Below the pieces are notes generated by a model that saw only the letters and a program-made list of their open reading frames with translations, was not told the DNA's origin and made no database searches. From Candidatus Saliniplasma halalkaliphilum (GTDB lineage Archaea; Thermoplasmatota; Thermoplasmata; Halarchaeoplasmatales; Halarchaeoplasmataceae): 20,309 nucleotides of DNA. Positions 6,177-13,003 of the stretch are shown here, piece by piece. The DNA lies in NCBI GenBank assembly GCA_019594235.1, contig JAFDTG010000017.1, positions 1 through 20,309 of the forward strand, given 5' to 3'. Both the position numbers and the translations under genes were made by a program. Within the stretch, counting starts at the first letter, position 1. Every line of letters begins with the position of its first letter.

Positions 6177-7058
6177 TTAGAAACCGTATTGCTCACACTT
6201 TTCGTCGATTTCTTTCTGTATCTTTTCAATATGTTCCTCTGTAAGATGTGCAAATCTTCTCTGTTTCTTAAGATATTCCCCTACTGGTTTTCTTTCCTTT
6301 GGTTTATGAGTGATATTAAGATCGCATATCTCACCATCTTCGGCTTCCCATAGTACAAAAACACCTGTTTCGACTGCTAACCTAGCAAGTTCTACTGAAT
6401 CGTTACTAGCGTGTCTCCATCCTGTCGGACATGGAGCAAATACATGTACTAATGCAGGTCCATCGGCATCGAGTGCTTTTCTTACTTTCTTCTTTAAATC
6501 TTTGATGTGAGCTATTGTGGCAGTGGCGACATAAGGTATATCGTGGGCGGCAGAAATCCTAGCTAAAGGTTTCTTTGGCCTATCTTCACCAATACTGAAT
6601 TTACCTGCAGGTGACGTGGTTGTAGAAGCTCCGTAAGGTGTCGAACTGCAGCGCTGTATACCTGTGTTCATATATGCCTCATTATCTAGACATATATGAG
6701 TCACATTATGTTTCCTTTCAAACATACCAGAAAGTGCTTGGAAACCTATGTCGAAGGTTCCTCCATCACCGGCAAATGACATTATATTGGTTTCTCCTTT
6801 CTTGTCCATTTGTTTCAAAGCTACTTCTATACCAGATGCAACACTAGCAGCATTCTCAAAGGCTGAGTGAATAAGAGGTATCTCCCATGATGTTTGTGGG
6901 TAAGCAGTGGTGGTTACTTCCAAACATCCTGTTGCAACGGTTGCAATCGTGTTTGGGCCAGCTTCATTCAAAATAGTCCGCATAGCTATACCTTCACCAC
7001 ATCCAGCACACATTCTATGACCAGATGCAAACATTTCTTTATCTTCTTTTTCAGACAT
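6177..7058 (-). CDS. porB: Pyruvate:ferredoxin oxidoreductase, beta subunit
   Basis: A 293-residue subunit carrying thiamine diphosphate and one [4Fe-4S] cluster in the enzyme that converts pyruvate and CoA to acetyl-CoA and CO2 with reduction of ferredoxin. The ThDP/Mg motif starts at GDGG (97-100) and runs to NEAYMNTG (126-133). The cluster cysteines are Cys17, Cys20 (RMCAGCG), Cys45 (ATGCLE) and Cys210 (APCPTGW). A GTG start at 7067 is possible, but the ATG at 7058 has GAGGTGA seven bases ahead. That ribosome-binding site overlaps the porA stop. It is the last gene of porCDAB. The related 2-ketoisovalerate enzymes share this layout; the ALSGMFERKHNVTHI region and the gene order favour pyruvate. 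Confidence 0.94.
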   Translation of the reverse strand: MSEKEDKEMFASGHRMCAGCGEGIAMRTILNEAGPNTIATVATGCLEVTTTAYPQTSWEIPLIHSAFENAASVASGIEVALKQMDKKGETNIMSFAGDGGTFDIGFQALSGMFERKHNVTHICLDNEAYMNTGIQRCSSTPYGASTTTSPAGKFSIGEDRPKKPLARISAAHDIPYVATATIAHIKDLKKKVRKALDADGPALVHVFAPCPTGWRHASNDSVELARLAVETGVFVLWEAEDGEICDLNITHKPKERKPVGEYLKKQRRFAHLTEEHIEKIQKEIDEKCEQYGF

Positions 7059-7063
7059 ATTGA

Positions 7064-8260
7064 TCACCTCATCACTTTCTCATCCATATTAATCCATTCA
7101 ACCATCTTATCTACACTGCCTTTTTCGACCGATTTCTTTGTTTTTTTGTACATCTCTTTGAAATTCTTTTTGAATATCTCTCTACCACCCAGACCAACTA
7201 TGAAGTTCTTCATCAGTGGTTTTTTCTTCTCGTTGATGAATATCCCTGCACTTTCTGCAAAGACTGCTCCTCCAAATCCTGGCGATATATTCCTATCTAC
7301 AACAGCAAGACCTTTGGCATCTCCTGCGATTTCCTTTAGTAAGTCTCCTGGGAATGGTCTGAAAACTGTTAGTTTAGCTAGTCCTACTTTCTCTCCGTCT
7401 TCACGCATCTCATCTACAGCAGCCCTGGCTGTTCCTGTCATTGAGCCCATAGTTAGGAGTATTATCTCTGCATCGTCACATTTGTAAGGAGTGATCCTGT
7501 TATACTCTCTTCCAAATTCTTTTTCGAATTCCTCGAAGATCTCATCAATAACCTCTGGTGATTTATCCATTGCTTCAACTTGATCATATTTTAATTCCTG
7601 ATAATACTCTGGTGTTCCCAGTGATCCAAAAGTCATTGGCTCTTTAGGATCGAGTTTACCATGAGGTGGTTCATATGGTGGTAAAAATTCGTCAACATCT
7701 TCCTGAGCGGGTACTTTTACACCCTCTACAGTGTGAGTTAACACAAATCCATCTATGCCGACCATGGCTGGAAGCAATACTCTCTCGTCTTCAGCTATCT
7801 TGAAGGCCAAAATCATCAAGTCTAAACCTTCCTGATTTTTTTCGGCATAAAACTGTAACCATCCGGAATCTCTTGAAGCGATAGTGTCTTGATGATCCGC
7901 CCAGATGTTGATTGGTGCTGAAAGAGCTCTGTTTCCTACAGCCATAACAATCGGTAACCTCATACCAGATGCAATAAATAACATCTCATGCATCAGTGCT
8001 ATACCCTGTGACGCTGATGCAGTACATGTTCTAGCACCAATAGAAGATGCACCTATACAGGCACTCATCGCTGAATGTTCACTTTCAACCCTTATCATTG
8101 ATGCATCCAATTCACCATCTGCTATGTATTCTGAAATCTTTTCAGGGAAAAGCGTGGATGGTGTGATAGGATAAGCAGGTATTACATCGGGCCTACAAAG
8201 CTTTGCTCCGAGAGCAGTTGCCATATTTCCTTGAATCGTTAAACCTTTTTGTTCGCCCAT
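7064..8260 (-). CDS. porA: Pyruvate:ferredoxin oxidoreductase, alpha subunit
   Basis: A 398-residue alpha subunit. It opens with GNMATALGAKLCRPDVIPAY and PITPST, the conserved pyrimidine-binding start of ThDP oxidoreductase alpha chains. It then has VESEHSAMSACIGAS and ASASQGIALMHE, which form the substrate and cofactor pocket, and closes with the transketolase-like C-terminal domain (ILLTMGSMTGTARAAVDEM, LTVFRPFPGDLL, VVDRNISPGFGGA). Length is normal. The start at 8260 is preferred over 8278 because GGAG lies ahead of it and the added residues would overlap porD. The porA stop and the porB ribosome-binding site share bases, which indicates tight coupling. Confidence 0.95.
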   Translation of the reverse strand: MGEQKGLTIQGNMATALGAKLCRPDVIPAYPITPSTLFPEKISEYIADGELDASMIRVESEHSAMSACIGASSIGARTCTASASQGIALMHEMLFIASGMRLPIVMAVGNRALSAPINIWADHQDTIASRDSGWLQFYAEKNQEGLDLMILAFKIAEDERVLLPAMVGIDGFVLTHTVEGVKVPAQEDVDEFLPPYEPPHGKLDPKEPMTFGSLGTPEYYQELKYDQVEAMDKSPEVIDEIFEEFEKEFGREYNRITPYKCDDAEIILLTMGSMTGTARAAVDEMREDGEKVGLAKLTVFRPFPGDLLKEIAGDAKGLAVVDRNISPGFGGAVFAESAGIFINEKKKPLMKNFIVGLGGREIFKKNFKEMYKKTKKSVEKGSVDKMVEWINMDEKVMR

Positions 8261-8264
8261 ATTA

Positions 8265-8534
8265 TCATTTCTCCTCAACTTTCATAACTATCGCCTTAAC
8301 GGGACATTCTTTAGCACATATCCCACATCCTTTACAGTAATCTAGATCGAATTCGATTGCATCATCAGTCTTTTTAACTGCGCCATCTGGACAATAATCA
8401 AAACATTTTAAACACTGTATACATTTTTCTACGTCGACTTCTGGTTTCATAGTTCTCCATCCGCCAGTTTTGTATTCTTTCGAACTTCCCGCATCTTTAT
8501 TTATTCCGCCTATTGTTATCTTTACTTTTGTCAT
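8265..8534 (-). CDS. porD: Pyruvate:ferredoxin oxidoreductase, delta (ferredoxin) subunit
   Basis: An 89-residue subunit with two [4Fe-4S] cluster motifs, Cys38-x2-Cys41-x2-Cys44-x3-Cys48-Pro and Cys67-x2-Cys70-x2-Cys73-x3-Cys77-Pro, which carry electrons from the ThDP centre to external ferredoxin. The N-terminal part (about 1-35) has the short beta extension with GGWRTMKPEVD typical of PorD. Its ATG begins two bases after the porC stop, and GGGGTG near the end of porC can act as ribosome-binding site. It lies in the usual archaeal order gamma, delta, alpha, beta. Confidence 0.96.
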   Translation of the reverse strand: MTKVKITIGGINKDAGSSKEYKTGGWRTMKPEVDVEKCIQCLKCFDYCPDGAVKKTDDAIEFDLDYCKGCGICAKECPVKAIVMKVEEK

Positions 8535-8536
8535 GT

Positions 8537-9085
8537 TTACACCCCAACTACATCTTCATAAGCTTCTTCCGCAGCTTTTTTATTCTCATCATGTTTGACT
8601 GGTACGTTGTTTTCTATGGCCTTTTTTATGTTATCTAAACTAACATTACCAACCACTCGAGAATAAGCACCTAATATTGCGGTGTTCACAATAGGATTTG
8701 TTTCTGTTCCTAATCCATTTTTAACTGCAATATCCGTAGCGTTGACTGTAAAAATCTCTGCATCATCAAAATCGAATTCAGATGGTTTTTTAGCTGTATT
8801 CAATATTATCTTACCGCCTTTTTTCAAACCATCAGTGACGTCCACTACATCTAATAAACTCATATCAAGGACTATCACGATATCTGGCTCATATATCTGG
8901 GTCTTTATATCTATCTCTTTTTCATCGATCCTGGCAAAAGCCGCAACAGGAGCACCCCTTCTTTCTACACCGAACATAGGGAATGATTGAACATCCTTAT
9001 CTTCCCTAAAAGCAGCTTCAGCAAGGGTATGAGCAGCAGTGACTGCCCCCTGTCCACCTCTTCCGTGGAATCTGACTTCGTACAT
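8537..9085 (-). CDS. porC: Pyruvate:ferredoxin oxidoreductase, gamma subunit
   Basis: A 182-residue gamma subunit. It starts MYEVRFHGRGGQGAVTAA, the typical opening, and contains FPMFGVERRGAPVAAFARI and IVLDMSLLDV, both conserved in PorC/KorC. An upstream in-frame ATG at 9274 would add 63 residues unlike the family and would cover the promoter region. The ATG at 9085 has AAAGGTGAAG ahead of it and lies a little downstream of a TATA box, so it is the better start. It is the first gene of porCDAB and diverges from the adenylate kinase gene. Confidence 0.94.
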   Translation of the reverse strand: MYEVRFHGRGGQGAVTAAHTLAEAAFREDKDVQSFPMFGVERRGAPVAAFARIDEKEIDIKTQIYEPDIVIVLDMSLLDVVDVTDGLKKGGKIILNTAKKPSEFDFDDAEIFTVNATDIAVKNGLGTETNPIVNTAILGAYSRVVGNVSLDNIKKAIENNVPVKHDENKKAAEEAYEDVVGV

Positions 9086-9118
9086 TTTTTCTTCACCTTT
9101 TATCATGGGACATAAAGC

Positions 9119-9129
9119 TTTATAATAAA
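9119..9129 (-). promoter_or_regulatory. TATA box of the por operon
   Basis: The minus strand reads TTTATTATAAA. Transcription would start near 9098, leaving a leader of about a dozen bases that holds the GGTGAAG ribosome-binding site of porC. Confidence 0.45.
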
Positions 9130-9205
9130 TCTTACGATTGAACACCAAGTTCAATTCACGTATGAACCAATCAACTATTACCTTACTTGTATCAAGTATG
9201 GTTAG

Positions 9206-9217
9206 GCTTAAATACAG
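9206..9217 (+). promoter_or_regulatory. TATA-like box of the adenylate kinase gene
   Basis: The plus strand reads GCTTAAATACAG, about 32 bases before the ATG at 9244, which fits a very short leader and excludes the earlier ATG at 9187. Confidence 0.35.
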
Positions 9218-9243
9218 TCTTTCCCTTTCAAAGCTTGATAAAT

Positions 9244-10032
9244 ATGGCTTGGAACTTACCTGATGAACTTTCAAATGTGATAGTAACCGGAAAAAGTGGA
9301 GCTGGTAAACAACCTAGGATCGAAGTTTTAGTTGATGAATTTGATCTTGAACAACTTTCAACTGGAAACATTTTTAGAAAATACCTAGGAAAATTCGATA
9401 ATTTTGATTACGATGATAATTTAGATGAGTTCTGGGATGGAGAAGATTTCATACCTGACAATGAAATTGCAGAAAAACTCGGCACAGAAGATGAATCTGT
9501 AATTTTGGGGATGAAAGCCAAATATTTCGTTGAGCAGGGACTTTTCGTACCAGATCGTATTACCAATCAGCTTTTTAAATCCTATTTTGAAGAACGAGGA
9601 TGCTCTGGACAAGTTCTCGATGGCTATCCAAGGACACTATCCCAATCGAAGTTTCTTCTTGAATTAGTTGAAGAAAAGGATACTGCAATAGATTTCGTTG
9701 TATGGGTAGAAAACTCTGATGATTTGATTATTGAGAGAACGACTAAAAGAAGGATATGTCCAGAGTGCGATAAAGTCTATCATTTGAAATACGATCCACC
9801 TACTGAAGATAACAAATGTAAAGAATGTGATGTCGAAGTTATTCAACGATCGGATGATACCGAGGGAAAAATAAGATCAAGACTGCAGGAGTTTAAAGAC
9901 AAAACCATTCCGGCTTTGAAATACCTAAAAGAAAAGGGCATACCGATTGCAAAAGTACCTGGTCATCTAGAAGAATTTACACCAGAAAACGTTAAACGTA
10001 GCGTCATGGAAGAAATAGAAAAACTATATTGA
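9244..10032 (+). CDS. Adenylate kinase-family protein with acidic insertion and atypical P-loop
   Basis: A 262-residue nucleoside monophosphate kinase of the adenylate kinase family (usual length about 215). The P-loop is GKSGAGKQPR (16-25), where most adenylate kinases have GAGKGTQ. LSTGN (38-42) matches the AMP-binding STGD, and FVPD, LDGYPRT (125-131) and the zinc lid with Cys172, Cys175, Cys192 and Cys195 are all present. About 36 residues (47-82), very rich in Asp, Glu and Phe, are inserted in the AMP-binding region. It likely interconverts AMP, ADP and ATP, but the Gln-Pro after the P-loop lysine is unusual enough to leave activity open. The start at 9244 fits the promoter; the frame also opens at 9187. 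Confidence 0.8.
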   Translation: MAWNLPDELSNVIVTGKSGAGKQPRIEVLVDEFDLEQLSTGNIFRKYLGKFDNFDYDDNLDEFWDGEDFIPDNEIAEKLGTEDESVILGMKAKYFVEQGLFVPDRITNQLFKSYFEERGCSGQVLDGYPRTLSQSKFLLELVEEKDTAIDFVVWVENSDDLIIERTTKRRICPECDKVYHLKYDPPTEDNKCKECDVEVIQRSDDTEGKIRSRLQEFKDKTIPALKYLKEKGIPIAKVPGHLEEFTPENVKRSVMEEIEKLY

Positions 10033-10042
10033 TCAAAACACT

Positions 10043-10336
10043 CTACTTTAATTGATACTTCCCGCCTTCGATGCGTATCGTTAATCCTTCAGTAAGTGCT
10101 TTTGCTACTTTTTTTCTAGCACTTTTTAGATCATTCCAGAGAGTTTTTCTAGAGATATCCATCTCTCTAGCTGCTTCTTCCTGAGTTAAATTCTTTAAAT
10201 CTACTAAACGTAGTGTTTCAACTTCTTCAACCCTTAAAACAACTTCTTTAGCTTCTCCTTCAGGTGGTGAGAAACACCGCCTTTTAGGTATTGCACCAAC
10301 TCTTCGTTCTCCTCTTCTTTTTCTTCGTCTAGGCAT
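10043..10336 (-). CDS. DUF134 (UPF0251) helix-turn-helix regulator
   Basis: A 97-residue DNA-binding protein of the DUF134 family. The basic start (MPRRRKRRGERRVGAIPKRR) is followed by RCFSPPEG, then VEEVETLRLVDLKNLTQEEAAREMDISRKTL, a sigma-70 region 4-like helix-turn-helix, and the closing ALRIEGG-like segment (LTIRIEGGKYQLK). The N-terminus has an extra basic stretch compared with common members. In many archaea and bacteria this family sits near DUF5320 and dinitrogenase iron-molybdenum cofactor-like proteins, as it does here with DUF5320. I infer that it may control the neighbouring gene through the inverted repeat at 10845-10889. A TATA-like TATTTATAG lies near 10361-10369. Confidence 0.85.
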   Translation of the reverse strand: MPRRRKRRGERRVGAIPKRRCFSPPEGEAKEVVLRVEEVETLRLVDLKNLTQEEAAREMDISRKTLWNDLKSARKKVAKALTEGLTIRIEGGKYQLK

Positions 10337-10391
10337 TACGATAAAATAATACTGGATTCTATAAATAGCTTTTCCAATTAGCTTGAATTAT

Positions 10392-10434
10392 TATATTTTA
10401 AAAAATACTCTAAAAAATAAAGAAAAGGGTTTTA
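10392..10434 (-). terminator. Oligo-T terminator of the DUF5320 gene
   Basis: On the minus strand, TAAAACCCTTTTC (10422-10434) begins about 28 bases after the DUF5320 stop and is followed by several T-runs of four to six. The same TAAAACC(C)TTTTC string occurs at the ends of porB and the amphi-Trp gene. Confidence 0.45.
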
Positions 10435-10461
10435 TATGGGTCATTTCAGGTAAGGTTTAGT

Positions 10462-10830
10462 TCATTCTTCGGAAAGTTCTTCTAGCCTGCTTTCAACTTC
10501 TTCTAGTTCTCTTTTCAAAGATTCAGAATAATCTTTTAGGTCTTCGATCTCATCTTCTTTATCGTAAGTTCTGTAATAAGGTTCTTCTTGAGCGACTCTA
10601 GACATACCGATATTTACTGGTATCATTTCTCGGCCAGGAAAGAATCTTCTTCTGCTACTACCTCTAAAACCTCTAACTAGACCACGACCGATCCCTCTAC
10701 CGAAACCGCGTGCAAGTCCTCTTCCTGGTCCTTTAGTAAATCCTGGTGTTGAATATCCTGTACAGTGTCCTAGTCCCCTACCTGTCTTCGGGCCCATTCC
10801 TTCTGGTCCTGTTCTATCTCCTCTTGGCAT
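10462..10830 (-). CDS. DUF5320 glycine/arginine-rich protein
   Basis: A 122-residue protein recognisable as DUF5320 by MPRGDRTGPEGMGPKTGRGLG and the Gly-Arg repeats that follow (GPGRGLARGFGRGIGRGL, 35-52). The middle is basic, then a C-terminal acidic helix (about 88-122, heptad-like with ESLKRELEEVESRLEELSEE) probably forms a coiled coil. The family's function is not established; it often lies beside DUF134 regulators and metal-cofactor genes. It stands alone behind a promoter whose TATA box is framed by a 14-base inverted repeat, so its expression looks tightly controlled. The DUF134 gene follows after 125 bases with its own promoter. Confidence 0.85.
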   Translation of the reverse strand: MPRGDRTGPEGMGPKTGRGLGHCTGYSTPGFTKGPGRGLARGFGRGIGRGLVRGFRGSSRRRFFPGREMIPVNIGMSRVAQEEPYYRTYDKEDEIEDLKDYSESLKRELEEVESRLEELSEE

Positions 10831-10844
10831 ATTATCACATTTAG

Positions 10845-10889
10845 TACTAATATGTGTAGTAATATTTATAGTTATTACACATATGAGTA
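10845..10889 (-). promoter_or_regulatory. Promoter with 14-base inverted-repeat operator upstream of DUF5320
   Basis: The arms TACTAATATGTGTA (10845-10858) and TACACATATGAGTA (10876-10889) are inverted copies matching at 13 of 14 positions. The 17-base spacer contains the minus-strand TATA box CTATAAATATTAC. Arm centres are 31 bases apart, about three helical turns, so a protein pair bound here would cover the TATA box on one DNA face. This looks like a repressor operator for DUF5320. Confidence 0.65.
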
Positions 10890-10926
10890 AGTAAAGTGCG
10901 GTTTAGGAGACGTTGGGAACATTGTT

Positions 10927-11466
10927 TTATAATTCGTCAAATATCTCATCGAAAGCTTCTTCGTGTATATTGTAGTCCTCTTGGCTGTAAAGCACCACCC
11001 TGACCAGTTTCGGTAGGTCGTTTTCTTCTAAGAATTCCTTTATCTCTTCCAGGGCGATATAGGTTGCTTCTTTAGTCGGATATCCGAAGGCCCCAGTACT
11101 GATAGCTGGGAATGATACACTCTCGATATTATTTGCAGAAGCGATTCCCAAACTGTTCGAGTAACTCTTTCTAAGGTATATCTCATCATCATCCGTACCT
11201 GAGAATACCGGACCGACGGTATGGATAACGTGATCAGCCCTGAGATTATATCCTCCGGTCAACTCGGCCTCTCCAGTTTCGCAGTAACCAAATTTTTTGC
11301 ACTCCTCGTAGAGCTCAGGACCAGCAGTTCTATGTATCGCACCGGCAACACCTCCCCCGGGAGCCAGTCTTTTGTTTGCAGCGTTCACCACTGCTTCTGT
11401 TTCCTGCTGAGTTATATCTCCCTCTACGATCTCCAACTTTGAACCGTCTATCTCTATTGATTTCAT
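10927..11466 (-). CDS. Macro-domain ADP-ribose hydrolase/binding protein
   Basis: A 179-residue single macro domain. Motifs in order are GDITQQETEAVVNAAN (16-31), LAPGGGVAGAIHRTAG (34-49), AELTGGYNLRADHVIHTVGP (67-86) and the phosphate loop SFPAISTGAFGYP (118-130). The NAAN asparagine and the GGGV loop are those of the MacroD/YmdB group, which remove O-acetyl from O-acetyl-ADP-ribose or ADP-ribose from proteins. Length is typical. Its sampled coding lines are 47-48% GC, well above most of the window. It is followed by the DUF5320 promoter region and preceded by the radical SAM gene, with a T/A-rich gap between. Substrate unknown. Confidence 0.93.
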   Translation of the reverse strand: MKSIEIDGSKLEIVEGDITQQETEAVVNAANKRLAPGGGVAGAIHRTAGPELYEECKKFGYCETGEAELTGGYNLRADHVIHTVGPVFSGTDDDEIYLRKSYSNSLGIASANNIESVSFPAISTGAFGYPTKEATYIALEEIKEFLEENDLPKLVRVVLYSQEDYNIHEEAFDEIFDEL

Positions 11467-11534
11467 ATTGTGTTAACATAGAATGAACCATCAAATAAAA
11501 TTTTTCTTTTTGTTGTATATTTACTAACCTTACT

Positions 11535-12308
11535 TTACTTAACAGGCCTACCTCTCCTGATTACTTCTTCCTCATTCAGCATCTTGGTTTTGGTCCTTTT
11601 CGAATCATAGACATTGATGGTATCTAGACCTGTGAAGTACTGCTCTAACCGTTTCAACTCTTCTTGAGAAAGATGCTCTACTGGACATGGTCTTAGAGGA
11701 GTGTTCAATTGGATCTCGTCCGGACTTATCTTCCTGGCCAGTTCAGCTATCTCTTCTGCATAATCTTTATTATTTGGTGTGAACATGACCTCCAAAGCAA
11801 ATTTCCCATTGTATCTTTCTGAGAATTTCTTATATCCCGAAATTATCTCATCGAACTCTATACCTTCCGCGGGTCGACTCACTTTCTTAAAAATCTCTTC
11901 ATTCGGTGCATCCAGTTCAGCGATCACGTAATCCAATTTCATAAGAGCTTCTCTCACTTCTTCTACATTAAAAAATGACCCGTTCGTCAGTATGGCTAGT
12001 GGTTTATCTGTTATCTCTTTCACCGCATCGACAGCCTCGGGAAAATTCAACGCAAGAGTCGGCTCTCCAGTACCTGAAAAAGTCAGATAATCCACGTTCT
12101 CACCGACATCCCTCAGCCCCTCCTCGACCTCTTTCCCCCACTCTTCCAGATCTACAAATTCTCTCCTCTCAGAAGTTATCTCATTGATATTCTGGATCTG
12201 ACAGTATTCGCAGTCGAAGGAACAGGTCCTGCCCTCAGTACTGATCAAGTCCACACCGAAGGAACGTTTCAATCGCCATGAATTGAGCGGGCCGTAAACA
12301 TATTTCAT
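11535..12308 (-). CDS. Radical SAM protein (COG0731-like)
   Basis: A 257-residue radical SAM enzyme. The cluster motif is Cys29-x3-Cys33-x2-Cys36 (CSFDCEYCQ), followed by LTFSGTGEPTL (75-85), the SAM-binding GGEP-like segment, then LAILTNGS and IAELDAPNEEIFKKVSRP. This pattern matches the archaeal Fe-S oxidoreductase group COG0731, some of whose members act in tRNA wyosine synthesis, but this one is shorter than TYW1 and its substrate is unknown. A longer frame from 12428 would add 40 residues overlapping the amphi-Trp gene; the ATG at 12308 lies about 25 bases from a TATA-like TTGTTATAC. Its line at 12061 is about 53% GC. Confidence 0.85.
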   Translation of the reverse strand: MKYVYGPLNSWRLKRSFGVDLISTEGRTCSFDCEYCQIQNINEITSERREFVDLEEWGKEVEEGLRDVGENVDYLTFSGTGEPTLALNFPEAVDAVKEITDKPLAILTNGSFFNVEEVREALMKLDYVIAELDAPNEEIFKKVSRPAEGIEFDEIISGYKKFSERYNGKFALEVMFTPNNKDYAEEIAELARKISPDEIQLNTPLRPCPVEHLSQEELKRLEQYFTGLDTINVYDSKRTKTKMLNEEEVIRRGRPVK

Positions 12309-12354
12309 ATTTACAGATAAAAGAAAGTATAACAAAAAGTTTTTGAAAAGGGTT

Positions 12355-12648
12355 TTAGGAGACCTGTGGTGCTTCGTCCTCACTTTTTCCTTTGAATTCA
12401 ATTTCGATCTCCAGTTCTCTTTCACCATATCCTTCGAAGTCGATCTCTAGTTCTATAGGTTCTCTGAATTTGAATGGTATTTCCCATTCAGCAGTTTTGA
12501 CGGTTACTTCATCGCCCTTCTTCATTTGTTCACCAAGAGCGATTAAGAAATCAGCCATCTGGTTTCTATCAAGATAAAATTCATGTTCCAGATCTCCTTC
12601 GGTTATTACTTTATTTTGACTTTTTTCTTCTGTGGGTATTTCTGCCAT
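12355..12648 (-). CDS. Amphi-Trp domain-containing protein
   Basis: A 97-residue acidic protein. LDRNQMADFLIALGEQMKKGDEVTV (26-50) followed by alternating strands (EWEIPFKF, IELEIDFEGYGERELEIEIEFKGK) matches the small amphi-Trp domain, named for its amphipathic C-terminal strand; here the usual Trp of that strand is Phe. The function of the family is unknown. The start at 12648 has GGTGGTAAAA ahead; an earlier ATG at 12675 would add nine residues. The stop codon is built into TAAAACCCTTTTC, followed by T-runs that can end transcription. It diverges from the ArsR-like gene with only 75 bases between them. Confidence 0.7.
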   Translation of the reverse strand: MAEIPTEEKSQNKVITEGDLEHEFYLDRNQMADFLIALGEQMKKGDEVTVKTAEWEIPFKFREPIELEIDFEGYGERELEIEIEFKGKSEDEAPQVS

Positions 12649-12680
12649 TTTTACCACCGAAATCAAAAAATACATGATTG

Positions 12681-12690
12681 CATATAAGAT
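12681..12690. promoter_or_regulatory. TATA box possibly shared by divergent amphi-Trp and ArsR-like genes
   Basis: CATATAAGAT reads as a TATA element on the plus strand (start near 12711, leader with AAGGTGAG before the ArsR-like ATG). On the minus strand it reads ATCTTATATG (start near 12659, leader with GGTGG before the amphi-Trp ATG). No other good box lies in the 75-base gap except TTTATAC at 12702-12708, which is too close to the ArsR-like start. Confidence 0.35.
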
Positions 12691-12723
12691 TACTTAGGAA
12701 ATTTATACTTGTAAGGTGAGAAA

Positions 12724-12993
12724 ATGGATGGATTGGATATATTGGGATCTAAAACTCGCTTAAAGATACTACATTTACTCAGTGAACGTGAAATGTATGT
12801 TTCGGAATTAATGGAAAAGGCAGGCATGGATGGTAAAACCGCAAAACATCATTTAAATCTGTTAGAGAACGCCGGTATTATCTCATCAGAAACGAGAGGT
12901 AGGAGAAAATACTATAATCTTGATAAAGAAGTATTATTGAGGATATCACCATCTCCCAACAGGAGATATGTGGTTCAATTCCAAGATATATGA
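12724..12993 (+). CDS. ArsR-like winged-helix transcription regulator
   Basis: An 89-residue one-domain regulator. GSKTRLKILHLLSEREMYVSELMEKAGMDGKTAKHHLNLLENAGI (8-52) is a standard ArsR-type helix-turn-helix, and ISSETRGRRKYYNLD (53-67) forms the beta wing. The tail (ISPSPNRRYVVQFQDI) is a short strand with no cysteines, so there is no sign of a metal site. AAGGTGAG precedes the ATG. It diverges from the amphi-Trp gene and could regulate both, though nothing in the sequence proves this. Its end lies 10 bases from the tryptophanase stop. Confidence 0.85.
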   Translation: MDGLDILGSKTRLKILHLLSEREMYVSELMEKAGMDGKTAKHHLNLLENAGIISSETRGRRKYYNLDKEVLLRISPSPNRRYVVQFQDI

Positions 12994-13003
12994 AGGTACA
13001 TAT

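Noticed and set aside
9187..9243. Extra 19 residues at the adenylate kinase N-terminus
   Set aside because: They would overlap the TATA-like box at 9206-9217 and show no family resemblance.
8537..9274. Longer porC frame with 63 extra N-terminal residues
   Set aside because: The extension is unlike the family and covers the por promoter; the ATG at 9085 has a GGTGAAG ribosome-binding site and the typical MYEVRFHGRGGQG start.
11535..12428. Longer radical SAM frame starting at 12428
   Set aside because: The added 40 residues overlap the amphi-Trp gene out of frame, and the ATG at 12308 has a well-spaced TATA-like box.
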